The position numbers and the translations under genes were made by a program. Shown one piece after another: positions 11,454 through 19,402 of a stretch of 50,130 nucleotides of DNA. The notes under the pieces were generated by a model. That model was not told where the DNA came from and ran no database searches. It saw only the letters and a program-made list of their open reading frames with translations. Location of the stretch: assembly GCA_016930575.1 (NCBI GenBank), contig JAFGGL010000009.1, positions 1 to 50,130 on the forward strand, read 5' to 3'. Position 1 is the stretch's first letter. Each line of letters starts with the position of its first letter. The DNA comes from Clostridiales bacterium. Its GTDB lineage: Bacteria; Bacillota; Clostridia; Christensenellales; Aristaeellaceae.

Positions 11454-12416
11454 TTACTGAAAGGATGAGGGGTTCGCCGAGGGCTGGCGGTTGAAATACT
11501 GCCCGCCCGACGCCCTGCGGAACGGCTCGGGTTGCTGCTGTTGGGACCGGAGCGTCGGCCTCGGCCGCTGGAACGGGCTGTACGCCTGCTGCTGCTGTGA
11601 ATACGGCGCCGCGGGCTGTGCGGGCGCTTCGTATGTCTGTTCGGCAAAGGGCTGCGCCTGCGCGGGCTGCGGATTCCACTCCGGCTCGGACACCGGCGGG
11701 TATTCGCCCGTTTGCTGCTGCATGAACGGCTGGGATTCCGACGAGGCGTTGAAGCGCTTCATCGCCGGATCGATCATCACGCGCACATAGGGCGACGCGA
11801 TCAGGTAGATGCCGCGGTTGGAAATCTTGTGCAGCTGGCAGCCCAGCGTATAGGCCGCGCCCGAGAGCATGTCCACGCAGCGCTGCCGCTCGCTCTCGTT
11901 GGCGATATACTCCATATTCAAAAACACGGAGGCGTTGGTTTTGATGTATTCGATCACCTTGGTGCATTCGTTGCGGCTGCGAAGCAAAATGACGTATTCC
12001 ACGTGCGCGGGAGCGGCTTCCTGCCGGCCGGGGAAATCCACGACATTGCCCTGCTGCCGGTACTGCGGCTGCTCCGGCTGATACCCCTGCTGCGGTTCCG
12101 TGTGCCTGTATTGCATATCCTGCTGCGCGCTCCGGCGGTATTCCTCCCGGTACATATCCTGCCGGGAGCGGTAGGGCACGCGGCCGTTGTAGGGGTCCTC
12201 CGCACTGCCGGAAAAGCGGTCCGCGGGCGGATTGTAATCATGCTGAAGGTTTTCTTCGTGCGCGTCAAAAGAACGGCCGGAGACCATGGAGCCGTACGCA
12301 TCCTCGGCTTCCGGGGACCCGTAGTAGCCGCGTGGCCGGTAGCCGCCGTATGCGGCTTGCGCGTTGTTTGCGCTTTTGCCGGTCAGCCAGCCCGTGACCC
12401 GCTTTAACACGCTCAA
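11454..12416 (-). CDS. sepF: Cell division protein SepF with extended Q/P-rich tail
   Basis: A 320-residue protein read from a TTG codon at 12416, placed 7 bases after AGGAGG. This yields MSVLKRVTGWLTG, an N-terminal amphipathic membrane helix as in other SepF proteins. A disordered Gly/Tyr/Gln/Arg-rich linker covers about 20-137. The SepF domain is at about 138-222 (YVILLRSRNECTKVIEYI, then GAAYTLGCQLHKISNRGIYL and SPYVRVMID). After it comes an unusual 98-residue tail rich in Gln, Pro, Tyr and Phe, ending NPSSFQ. SepF anchors FtsZ to the membrane and bundles it. Ordinary SepF proteins are roughly half this size. It is in an operon with yggS upstream and yggT, divIVA downstream. Confidence 0.92.
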   Translation of the reverse strand: MSVLKRVTGWLTGKSANNAQAAYGGYRPRGYYGSPEAEDAYGSMVSGRSFDAHEENLQHDYNPPADRFSGSAEDPYNGRVPYRSRQDMYREEYRRSAQQDMQYRHTEPQQGYQPEQPQYRQQGNVVDFPGRQEAAPAHVEYVILLRSRNECTKVIEYIKTNASVFLNMEYIANESERQRCVDMLSGAAYTLGCQLHKISNRGIYLIASPYVRVMIDPAMKRFNASSESQPFMQQQTGEYPPVSEPEWNPQPAQAQPFAEQTYEAPAQPAAPYSQQQQAYSPFQRPRPTLRSQQQQPEPFRRASGGQYFNRQPSANPSSFQ

Positions 12417-12465
12417 CTGTTTTCCTCCTGACGCCGTCGCCCGGCGAATATCTGAAATCTCCCGT

Positions 12466-13206
12466 TTACTGGAACAATGCGGTGCCGACACGCACCATGG
12501 TAGCGCCGCAGCGGGCGGCGATCTCGTAATCCTGGCTCATCCCCATGGAGAGCTCTTCCATCTCTACGCCGTCCGCCGCTTCGGCCTTCAGCCTGTCAAA
12601 CAGCGCGCGCATCTCCTTAAACAACGGTTCAAGCTGCGCCGCGTCGTCCGTCAGCGGCATCATGGCCATCAGCCCTTTGACGCGGATATTTCGGAAGTCC
12701 TTCATCTGCCGCAGGAACGGCAGCACTTCCTCCACGGAAAGGCCGGTTTTCCGGCTTTCGCCGGCGATGTTCACCTGCACCAGAGCGGGGATCACAAGGC
12801 TTTTTTCCGCCGCCCTTCGCTCGATCTCCTGCGCGAGATGCAGCCTGTCCAGCGAATGGAGCATAAAGACTTTATCTATTATATCTTTTACTTTGTTTGT
12901 TTGCAACCGTCCGATCCAATGCAGGCGGAAATCCGCCGCTTCATCGATTTGCAATAATTTCGGCAGCGCGGCCTGTACGCGGTTTTCCCCAATATCTTGT
13001 ATCCCGAGTTTGATAAGCGCACTAATCACCCGCGGCGAAACGGTCTTGGTCACGGCAATGAGCTTCGCGGGCGACGAAGTTTGATACACATTTTTGTGCA
13101 AAATGTCTAATGCTTTTTTAACATTCATTTCAAGTTTTTGTAACGAAAGGGCGGGAAAATCCAACAATCCGCTCTCTCCGTCTTCCATAAAATCTATAGC
13201 TGTCAA
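12466..13206 (-). CDS. YggS-family PLP homeostasis protein
   Basis: A 246-residue single-domain PLP-binding TIM-barrel protein (alanine-racemase N-domain fold) that buffers pyridoxal phosphate in the cytoplasm. Signatures: PLP-lysine motif LIAVTKTVSPRVISALI, GENRVQAALPK, LHWIGRLQTNKVKDI, VNIAGESRKTGL, LMAMMPL and the C-terminal LSMGMSQDYEIAARCGATMVRVGTALF. I take the TTG at 13206, which follows GAGGGG, although the ATG at 13188 is also possible. The first third of the gene (12860-13190) is more A/T-rich than its neighbours. YggS is commonly located next to sepF, as here. Confidence 0.92.
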   Translation of the reverse strand: MTAIDFMEDGESGLLDFPALSLQKLEMNVKKALDILHKNVYQTSSPAKLIAVTKTVSPRVISALIKLGIQDIGENRVQAALPKLLQIDEAADFRLHWIGRLQTNKVKDIIDKVFMLHSLDRLHLAQEIERRAAEKSLVIPALVQVNIAGESRKTGLSVEEVLPFLRQMKDFRNIRVKGLMAMMPLTDDAAQLEPLFKEMRALFDRLKAEAADGVEMEELSMGMSQDYEIAARCGATMVRVGTALFQ

Positions 13207-13282
13207 CGGTTTCCCCTCCCCGGAAGCTCATGGTGATAGAAACGGATAATTGTTCAATATCGTGTCTGCGGTTTCTGCTATC

Positions 13283-14761
13283 TTAGTGGAATAAGCGAAT
13301 GGTCTGCCCCGAGACCAGCGCTCCGGTCTGGATGGGCGCGACGTATACGCCGTCCGACTGCTCGGAGATGATGGTGACGGGGATGAACACCAGCGAGCCG
13401 TCCTCAAGCACGCGCACGACGCCCTTCTGGTTGTTCTGGGTGTAGATGGCGGCCCTGGGCACGACAAGACTGTCCACATACTCGCTGAGTTCCGCCCGGC
13501 AGGTGCGCATATACAGAACCGGGGTCACGTCCCCCGCGATGCCCAGCCGCAGCAGGAGCTCGCCCGAGGAGCGCGTATAGCTGATCACCTGGGCGTTGAC
13601 GGTGGTGGTGGAGAAGTTTTCAAGCGTCAGCTTGTATACGGAGCCTTCCACCGGCGTCCAGACGCTGTCGCGTATCAGCATCAGCACGGCGTAGTTGTCC
13701 TTGCGCACAAGGCGGTAGATATCCGTCTTGCCGCGCTCGGCGATGTCGCGTTCTGGTTTTTGCCCGCCCACCATCGCGCGAACCTCCGCGGGCGAATAGT
13801 TCAGGTAGGTTTGCGGCGTAAGCGCGCTTTCGTATCCGTCGGTATAGAATGAAATGATGCTTTCCCGTGTGGCGGCGCGCTGCTTGATCCAGCTGTCGAT
13901 ACGTGTTTTCTGGGTTTCCTCGTCGTCATACAGGCGACTGAGACGCATGTCGGAGGAATACTTCGAGCGGAAATACGCCTGCCGCTCGTCGATGGCTTCC
14001 TGCAATATCGCTTCCTGATTGACCATGCTGCCACGGGCGCCGTGCACCAGCTCGCGCACCTCAAGCCCGCGCTGGATGACCTGGTCGTTGAGCCGCGTCA
14101 TCTTCTGGTCGTAGGCCGTTTCCGATGTCAGAAGCGACTGCTGATAATCCTTGATCTGGTCGCGGTAATCCTGCAGTGTCGTCATTTCCTTGCTGGAGTA
14201 GCCCGTGGAGAACACGTAACACACCACGTCGCCTAACTTCACAGAGCTTCCCTCGCGGGCGATGTATTCGATATTCTGCACGCCCTCGTCGTTATACACG
14301 GTCTCGTTGCGAACGATCAACGCGTCCCCGGCGTGCGTCGTGCCAAGCGACGCGGTTTCCACGATCGCTGTCGTGGGTTTTGGCTCCTGCATGCCGTTGA
14401 TTACCAGCCAAGCCACGCCGCCCAGAAGCCCGACGACCAGCATCGCCTGCAGGATGCGCACGAGCGGGCTGCGGTTCTGCCGCTTGACCTGCCGCCTGAG
14501 CTTGCGCTCCTTCTTGCGCGCGAGTTCGGCCTTCGCCTGCTGCATCGCCTGCCATTCCATCATCTCCTGCCGAGACATCCCGAGCTGCGCGGCCTGCATC
14601 GCCGCCCATTGTTCGTTGGTCATGGGAGGCCCGGGCATGTTCTGGTTCGGCTGCACGGGCGGATAGCCGTTTTGCGCGCGCCACTGGGCGTACTGCTCGG
14701 GCGTCATATTCCGTATCCATTCTTCCTGCGAATACGGACCCTGATTGCCGTTGCCCTGCAT
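13283..14761 (-). CDS. HlyD-like membrane-anchored protein of the sepF cluster
   Basis: A 492-residue single-pass membrane protein. Residues 1-100 are cytoplasmic by prediction: a Gln/Asn/Met/Pro-rich section with repeated TPEQYAQWRAQ and NEQWAAMQAAQ-type units, then a very basic stretch (ARKKERKLRRQVKRQ). One membrane segment lies at about 104-122. Outside it there is a short lipoyl/beta-barrel-like part (AREGSSVKLGDVVCYV), a coiled coil (about 195-280) and a C-terminal barrel ending VYVAPIQTGALVSGQTIRLF. This is the HlyD/membrane-fusion-protein plan, found beside sepF in many Clostridia. No transporter partner is adjacent, so a cell-envelope or division role is more likely than export. Function unproven. 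Confidence 0.8.
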   Translation of the reverse strand: MQGNGNQGPYSQEEWIRNMTPEQYAQWRAQNGYPPVQPNQNMPGPPMTNEQWAAMQAAQLGMSRQEMMEWQAMQQAKAELARKKERKLRRQVKRQNRSPLVRILQAMLVVGLLGGVAWLVINGMQEPKPTTAIVETASLGTTHAGDALIVRNETVYNDEGVQNIEYIAREGSSVKLGDVVCYVFSTGYSSKEMTTLQDYRDQIKDYQQSLLTSETAYDQKMTRLNDQVIQRGLEVRELVHGARGSMVNQEAILQEAIDERQAYFRSKYSSDMRLSRLYDDEETQKTRIDSWIKQRAATRESIISFYTDGYESALTPQTYLNYSPAEVRAMVGGQKPERDIAERGKTDIYRLVRKDNYAVLMLIRDSVWTPVEGSVYKLTLENFSTTTVNAQVISYTRSSGELLLRLGIAGDVTPVLYMRTCRAELSEYVDSLVVPRAAIYTQNNQKGVVRVLEDGSLVFIPVTIISEQSDGVYVAPIQTGALVSGQTIRLFH

Positions 14762-14904
14762 CTTCAGCCTCCCTCCCTTCTTTCGGCCTCGCCCTTCACT
14801 TCGCTTGCGCGAGGCTGCGCCATTCGATTTCTTCGAAATCTTCGGTGGCTAGTCAGCCTCTCGGCCTCCCTCAGCACAATACTTCCTTCGACCGCTTAAA
14901 CCTG

Positions 14905-15645
14905 TCAGGCTCTGCTTTCCTCGATGGCGCGCAGCCGCTGCAGCACGCGCCGTTCCATGCGCGATACCTGCATCTGGGACACGCCCAGCCGTTTGGCGAC
15001 TTCCCGCTGCCCCAGGCGCTGGGCGTAACGCAGCGTCAGCAGCTTTCGCTCTTTCTCGTCCACCTTGGAAAAGATCCAGTTCATCCACTGGGAACGGTCC
15101 ACCTGCTCGTATCCCTTGTCTTCCGCGCCCAGAAGCGCGCCGATCTGCGCGGCTTGTTCGTCGCTGACGGGCGCGTCCAGCGATACGACGTCGGTCTGCT
15201 TGCGCATATCCAAAAGCATCAGCAGTTCGTCCGGCGTGATCTGCATCGCCTCCGCCAATTCGATGGCGGACGGCTCGCGCAGGTGCTCGCGCTCGAATTC
15301 CTCCCGCGTCTGCTGCATATGATAGAGCTTCGTGCGTATATCGCGCGGCATACGCATGCCGCCGGTCTTGTCGCGGATGTAGTTGCGCACGTCGCCGGCG
15401 ATGGTGGGCACGGCATAGGTCACGAAACGATATCCGCGCGATAGGTCGAAGCGCTCCACGGCTTTCAACAGCGCCATGCTTGCGACCTGCCGGAGGTCGT
15501 CGGTCTCGATGCCCCTGCCCGCAAACCGGCGCGCAACGGCCCTGGCCAAGGGCAGGTAGCTCTCGACCAGCTGGTCCCTGATATGGAGTTCACGGGTCTT
15601 GGCGTACTCTTCAAACAGCGCGCCGATCCGTTCTTCATTCGTCAT
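14905..15645 (-). CDS. RNA polymerase sigma factor, SigB/SigF/SigG group
   Basis: A 246-residue group 3 sigma-70 factor. Region 2 reads SYLPLARAVARRFAGRGIETDDLRQVASMALLKAVERFD followed by the DNA-melting part SRGYRFVTYAVPTIAGDVRNYIRD; region 3 and a region 4 helix-turn-helix (QREVAKRLGVSQMQVSRMERR) follow. The motif order matches the B/F/G family used for stress response or sporulation. It lies 10 bp downstream of an anti-sigma-like gene, the order found in rsbW-sigB and spoIIAB-sigF. No anti-anti-sigma gene (SpoIIAA/RsbV type) is present, and nothing else in the window identifies it as a sporulation factor. Confidence 0.93.
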   Translation of the reverse strand: MTNEERIGALFEEYAKTRELHIRDQLVESYLPLARAVARRFAGRGIETDDLRQVASMALLKAVERFDLSRGYRFVTYAVPTIAGDVRNYIRDKTGGMRMPRDIRTKLYHMQQTREEFEREHLREPSAIELAEAMQITPDELLMLLDMRKQTDVVSLDAPVSDEQAAQIGALLGAEDKGYEQVDRSQWMNWIFSKVDEKERKLLTLRYAQRLGQREVAKRLGVSQMQVSRMERRVLQRLRAIEESRA

Positions 15646-15655
15646 GCCGATGCCC

Positions 15656-16039
15656 TTACAGCGGAAGTGAAAAGCTGATCTCGCCCACGCCGCAGGTGTC
15701 GTTTTTCAGTTCGACGTCCGGCATCAGGGTCTCCAGTACGCAGCGGCTTACATCCTGGTCGCCGCACTCGCCGTCCTGCGTCTCCTCGGTGCGGACCGCC
15801 GTAAACAGGCAATGCAGGCGTTCCCCGGTCAGCCACGCCCTCAGCTCGATCCGCCCGGCTTTTTTCTGCTGGTGCATCAGGCAGTCGCAGACCTCGTCGG
15901 TGGCCGCGCGCACGTCGTCGATCAGGCCCACGTCCAGCCCGCCGAGCATCCCAAGGCCGCACAGCGTCATCCGCGCCAGCAGCACGAACTCCTGATCCGC
16001 AGGCAGACTGAGCATGATTTCATGCTTTATATCGTTCAT
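15656..16039 (-). CDS. Degenerate GHKL-type anti-sigma factor
   Basis: A 127-residue protein, start at 16039 (MNDIKHEIMLSLPAD) after GAGAGGGG. It aligns by eye with the N-terminal half of SpoIIAB/RsbW: SLPADQEFVLLARMTLCGLG, then DVGLIDDVRAATDEVCDCLM where active kinases have an ExxxN N-box. Here the Asn position is Cys53, and the DxGxG (G1) and GxG (G2) ATP-lid motifs cannot be found in the C-terminal half. It therefore probably binds the adjacent sigma factor without the serine-kinase activity of classical members. The assignment rests on the N-terminal resemblance and on the position just upstream of the sigma gene. Confidence 0.75.
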   Translation of the reverse strand: MNDIKHEIMLSLPADQEFVLLARMTLCGLGMLGGLDVGLIDDVRAATDEVCDCLMHQQKKAGRIELRAWLTGERLHCLFTAVRTEETQDGECGDQDVSRCVLETLMPDVELKNDTCGVGEISFSLPL

Positions 16040-16153
16040 CGCCTTCGCCCCTCTCACCGCGATCGGATCGCTTGTTTCCTCGGTTTATGCTACCATATCC
16101 GGCGGCCGAAAAGCAAGCGCGCGCCTGTCCGCCGCCGTGTTTTTACAGCATGG

Positions 16154-16918
16154 TCAGGCTGGAAACACGATGTCGTACAGTATCTTCACAAGCAGCCCGG
16201 CAAGAACAAGAAGCATCATGCCCTGTATCAGCCTGCCTCCCTTTTTGATGGTCAGTTTGCTTCCGAGGAACGCGCCGAGCATGCCGCATGCGCCCGCCGG
16301 GATGCCCAGCAGAAACAGCACGTGTCCCGTAAAGATCAGGCTGACGAGCGCCGCGAAATTGCTGGCGAGGTTCACAAGCTTCGCCGTGCCGCCCGCCTCC
16401 ACCGCTTCCATGCGGAACAGCTGCAAAAACAGCAGGATAAGGAAAGTGCCCGTGCCCGGGCCGATCAGCCCGTCGTAGAAGCCAACGGCGCCGCCGACGA
16501 GGAACGCCAGCAGGAACGCCGCCTTTTCGCTGCGCTCCTTCCCCTCCCGCGGCTTCGGCTTGCGCAGGGTAAAGACCGCCGCGATCGGGATGCAGCACAG
16601 CACCAGGATGCGCACCGTGGTCTCCGGCAGGGCGGTGAGCGTAAGCGCGCCGAGTGTCGAGCATAAAAGCGCGCCGAGCACCGCGGGAACGCCCACGCGC
16701 AGGACGACCTTGCACGCGCGCGCGTAGTTAAACGTGGCCGTGGCGGCCGCCATCATCGCCGACAGCTTGTTGGTGCCCGCCGCGAGCGCCGGCGGCAGCC
16801 CCGCAAGATAATACGCGGGCAGCGAGATGATGCCCCCGCCGCCCGCGATAGAATCAAGAAAGCCCGCAAGAAACGCAAGCGGACAGACGATCAGAAACAA
16901 ATCGGCGGTCAGCGTCAT
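16154..16918 (-). CDS. TSUP family (TauE/SafE-like) membrane permease
   Basis: A 254-residue polytopic membrane protein with about eight hydrophobic segments. The two TauE/SafE signatures are visible: AGFLDSIAGGGGIISLPAYY near the N-terminus and GFYDGLIGPGTGTFLILLF in the middle, with the repeated GTNKL / GTAKLVNLASNF pattern after each. Members move sulfite, sulfoacetate or other organosulfur anions, and sometimes are of unknown substrate. The Shine-Dalgarno is weak (AGAG). It is downstream of the small membrane protein and aspartate kinase. Substrate not inferable. Confidence 0.88.
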   Translation of the reverse strand: MTLTADLFLIVCPLAFLAGFLDSIAGGGGIISLPAYYLAGLPPALAAGTNKLSAMMAAATATFNYARACKVVLRVGVPAVLGALLCSTLGALTLTALPETTVRILVLCCIPIAAVFTLRKPKPREGKERSEKAAFLLAFLVGGAVGFYDGLIGPGTGTFLILLFLQLFRMEAVEAGGTAKLVNLASNFAALVSLIFTGHVLFLLGIPAGACGMLGAFLGSKLTIKKGGRLIQGMMLLVLAGLLVKILYDIVFPA

Positions 16919-17021
16919 CAGGCGTTCTCTTTCTTACCGATTTCTATGCCCGGATACCGCCTGACTCGCCGTCAGGTTCCACCGGAGCACGCATAGGCGC
17001 ATTGTTTTTCCAACAGCTGGT

Positions 17022-17369
17022 CTATATCAAAAGTATAATGGCAGTCGCGATAACGAAAATGGCCGCCACAAGCGGATAATACATGAACCCGATGCGGCCG
17101 TATATCAATTTCCCGTCGACTTCCCAGACCTTGAAGTCCATCCATGTCTTTGTATAGACATGCGTCTTTATACGGTACATGAAGTGCATAGCCGTCGTAA
17201 GCACGACGATTACCCCAAGCCATACGGCGGCTTTCCATACGTTGAAAATAAACCCGACAGCGATGAGCGCGCCCAGGAGAACGAATATCTTAGAGATTTT
17301 CCACCACTTCGGCTGCGTGGTGTGCGTTTTCAGGAAGCTCGCGTCCGTCCTGATAAATTCCCTCAGCAC
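17022..17369 (-). CDS. Small membrane protein of unknown function
   Basis: A 115-residue protein starting at GTG 17369, eight bases after AGGGAG. Three hydrophobic stretches are visible: about residues 27-45 (ISKIFVLLGALIAVGFIFNV), 48-62 (WLGVIVVLTTAMHFMY) and 95-115 (MYYPLVAAIFVIATAIILLI). Between the last two is a soluble stretch KTHVYTKTWMDFKVWEVDGK. I do not recognise a family. It lies 26 bp after the aspartate kinase stop and is likely cotranscribed with it. Confidence 0.65.
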   Translation of the reverse strand: MLREFIRTDASFLKTHTTQPKWWKISKIFVLLGALIAVGFIFNVWKAAVWLGVIVVLTTAMHFMYRIKTHVYTKTWMDFKVWEVDGKLIYGRIGFMYYPLVAAIFVIATAIILLI

Positions 17370-17395
17370 TGCAATATCTCCCTGTTCTTTGCTTA

Positions 17396-18712
17396 CTATT
17401 CTACGAATTCCCTGTAGATCGCCTGAATGGCGGTTTCAAAATCACTCGAATCCACGCCGACCAGTATACTCAGCTCGCCCGAGCCCTGGTCGATCATGCG
17501 GACGTTGACGTTCGCATGGCTCAAAGCGCCGAACAGCCGCGCCGCCGTGCCGGGGTTGTGCACCATGCCGCGCCCGACCGTGGTGATCAGCCCCATATCG
17601 TCCTGGATATCGATGGTATCCGGATTGGTCAGCTCCATGATGCGCGCCTTGACCCGGTCGCGGACGGGGTCCAGCTGCTCGGTCTCCAGCACCACGCACA
17701 GCGAATCGATGCCCGTGGGCAGGTGCTCGAAGTTCAGCCCCGTCTCCTCGACGGCCTGCAGCACCTTGCGGCCGAACCCGCGCTCGATATTCATCATCGC
17801 CTTTTCCACCGAGATGACCGAAAAGCCCGTGCGCCCGGCGATGCCGGTGATGATGTGCTCGGCGCCCTTCGCTTCCGGCGTAACGGTGATCATCGTGCCG
17901 ATGTGATGCGGGTGGTTGGTGTTGCGGATATTGGTGGGGATGCCCGCGCGCTGTACGGGGAATACGCTTTCCTGATGGAGCACCGTCGCGCCCATGTAAG
18001 AAAGCTCGCGCAGTTCCTTATAAGTCAGCGAGTGGATAACCTGTGCGTCCCGCACGATGCGCGGGTCCGCCATCAGAAAGCCGGATACGTCCGTCCAGTT
18101 TTCATAGACGTCCGCGTCCGCGGCGCGGGCGACGACCGCGCCCGTTATATCGCTGCCGCCGCGGGAGAAGGTACGGATCGTACCGTCCGGCGCGGAGCCG
18201 TAGAAGCCAGGGACAACCGCGTTTTCAACCTTGCGCAGCGCTTCGCCGAGCACCTCGTTGGTACGTTCGGTGTCAAGCATTCCGTTTTCATTGAAAAAGA
18301 TGGCATCCCTGGGATCGATAAATTGAAAGCCCAGGTATTTGCTGAGCAGAAGGCCGTTGAGATATTCGCCGCGGCTGGCGCAGTAATCGCAGTTCGCGCC
18401 GCCGTCGATATCCTGCCGGATGCGCCTGAACTCCGCCTCCAGGTCCAAGTCCACGTGTAAAGCGTCGGTAATGGTCTGGTAGCGGTCGCGGATGCGGCCG
18501 AATAAATCGTTGCACTCTCCGCCTGCGCAATGCAGGCGATGGGCGGTATAGAGCATATCGGTCACTTTATCGTCCTCGGCATGGCGTTTCCCGGGTGCGG
18601 ACGGCACGACGTACACGCGCCGCTTGTCCATCAACAGAATATTGCGCACCTTTTGGTACTGCCCCGCGTCCGAAAGTGAACTGCCGCCGAACTTCGCAAC
18701 GATCTTGCCCAT
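17396..18712 (-). CDS. Aspartate kinase
   Basis: A 438-residue enzyme that phosphorylates aspartate, the first step to lysine, threonine, methionine and diaminopimelate. The start at 18712 gives MGKIVAKFGGSSLSDAGQYQ (kinase signature KFGGSS at residues 7-12) and follows AGGAGG by 7 bases. FSRGGSDITGAVVARAADAD is the aspartate-binding part of the amino-acid-kinase domain. The C-terminal 140 residues hold two ACT-type regulatory domains (GIAGRTGFSVISVEKAMMN and the end AARLFGALSHANVNVRMIDQ), implying feedback control. It stands first in its transcription unit behind a near-consensus promoter. Confidence 0.95.
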   Translation of the reverse strand: MGKIVAKFGGSSLSDAGQYQKVRNILLMDKRRVYVVPSAPGKRHAEDDKVTDMLYTAHRLHCAGGECNDLFGRIRDRYQTITDALHVDLDLEAEFRRIRQDIDGGANCDYCASRGEYLNGLLLSKYLGFQFIDPRDAIFFNENGMLDTERTNEVLGEALRKVENAVVPGFYGSAPDGTIRTFSRGGSDITGAVVARAADADVYENWTDVSGFLMADPRIVRDAQVIHSLTYKELRELSYMGATVLHQESVFPVQRAGIPTNIRNTNHPHHIGTMITVTPEAKGAEHIITGIAGRTGFSVISVEKAMMNIERGFGRKVLQAVEETGLNFEHLPTGIDSLCVVLETEQLDPVRDRVKARIMELTNPDTIDIQDDMGLITTVGRGMVHNPGTAARLFGALSHANVNVRMIDQGSGELSILVGVDSSDFETAIQAIYREFVE

Positions 18713-18741
18713 GCCGTATCCTCCTTGCCTCACAGAAAGAT

Positions 18742-18770
18742 ATTGTAACCAAACAGGTTGCGAAAGTCAA
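18742..18770 (-). promoter_or_regulatory. Promoter of the aspartate kinase transcription unit
   Basis: Minus strand TTGACT (18765-18770), 17-bp spacer, TACAAT (18742-18747), about 30 bp before the ATG. The spacer contains a small inverted repeat (AACC-TGTTT-GGTT) that could be an operator, though that is speculative. Confidence 0.75.
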
Positions 18771-18790
18771 TGCCGCAAATACGGATTGAA

Positions 18791-18824
18791 AGAAGCTGCC
18801 GGGATGTTGGCTGCGGCAGCTTCT
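18791..18824 (-). terminator. Hairpin downstream of the GNAT gene, likely terminator
   Basis: Perfect 10-bp stem AGAAGCTGCC / GGCAGCTTCT with a 14-base loop, followed on the minus strand by TTCAATC. It separates the end of the fhs-lrp-aminotransferase-capA-GNAT unit from the aspartate kinase promoter. The T-run is short, hence moderate confidence. Confidence 0.6.
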
Positions 18825-18841
18825 GTGCGGAGAGGCGAATA

Positions 18842-19390
18842 TCACGCTTGCTTCGTTTCCCAATCCTCTTTAATGACGGCCATCATGCGCACGTCGGTGT
18901 ACTTACCGTTCACCATCGCGGCGTGGCGGCGCGTGCCTTCGTGCCGGAAGCCCGCTTTCTCGTAGCAGCGGATGGCGCGCGCGTTGCTTGCGTATACGTC
19001 CAGCTCCAGCCGTTCCAGGCCCAGCACGCCGAACGCATAGTCCTCCAGGAGTTTCAGCGCTTCGGTTCCGTAGCCCTTGCCGCGCGCCCCGTCGCTGCCG
19101 ATGACCGTGCCAACGATCCCCTTGCGGATCTTCCAGTTGATCTCAAAGATATCCATCTGTCCGATGTAGCTTTGATCCTTCACGTCGGCGATCACGAAAT
19201 ACGACGCGTTGGGCGCGGCGCGCATGGCGCGGTTGAGGAAATCCGTCGTGTCCGCCTCGGTCTGCGGAAACCAGAAGATCGCCGAGAGGTACTCCGTGGT
19301 CTTCCGGTCGTTCACCCATTTGCGGATGTGCTCAAAATCCTCCTGCCGGTATTCGCGCAGCATCACGTGTTTCCCGATCATATGCGGCAT
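18842..19390 (-). CDS. GNAT N-acetyltransferase, RimJ/RimL-like
   Basis: A 182-residue GNAT protein. It opens with MIGKHVMLREYRQEDFEHIRKW and has the acetyl-CoA pyrophosphate loop GSDGARGKGYGTEALKLLED (motif A, around residues 102-121). The later segment GLERLELDVYASNARAIRCY, then EKAGFRHEGTRR, is typical of RimJ/RimL-type enzymes that acetylate protein N-termini or small amines. The substrate is not known. The ATG follows GAGGAGG and lies 12 bp after capA, so the two are cotranscribed. Confidence 0.9.
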   Translation of the reverse strand: MPHMIGKHVMLREYRQEDFEHIRKWVNDRKTTEYLSAIFWFPQTEADTTDFLNRAMRAAPNASYFVIADVKDQSYIGQMDIFEINWKIRKGIVGTVIGSDGARGKGYGTEALKLLEDYAFGVLGLERLELDVYASNARAIRCYEKAGFRHEGTRRHAAMVNGKYTDVRMMAVIKEDWETKQA

Positions 19391-19402
19391 GCCGTTCCCT
19401 CC

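Noticed and set aside
14762-14904. Gap between sigma factor and HlyD-like gene
   Set aside because: No ORF, clear promoter or terminator seen beyond the ribosome site of the HlyD-like gene.
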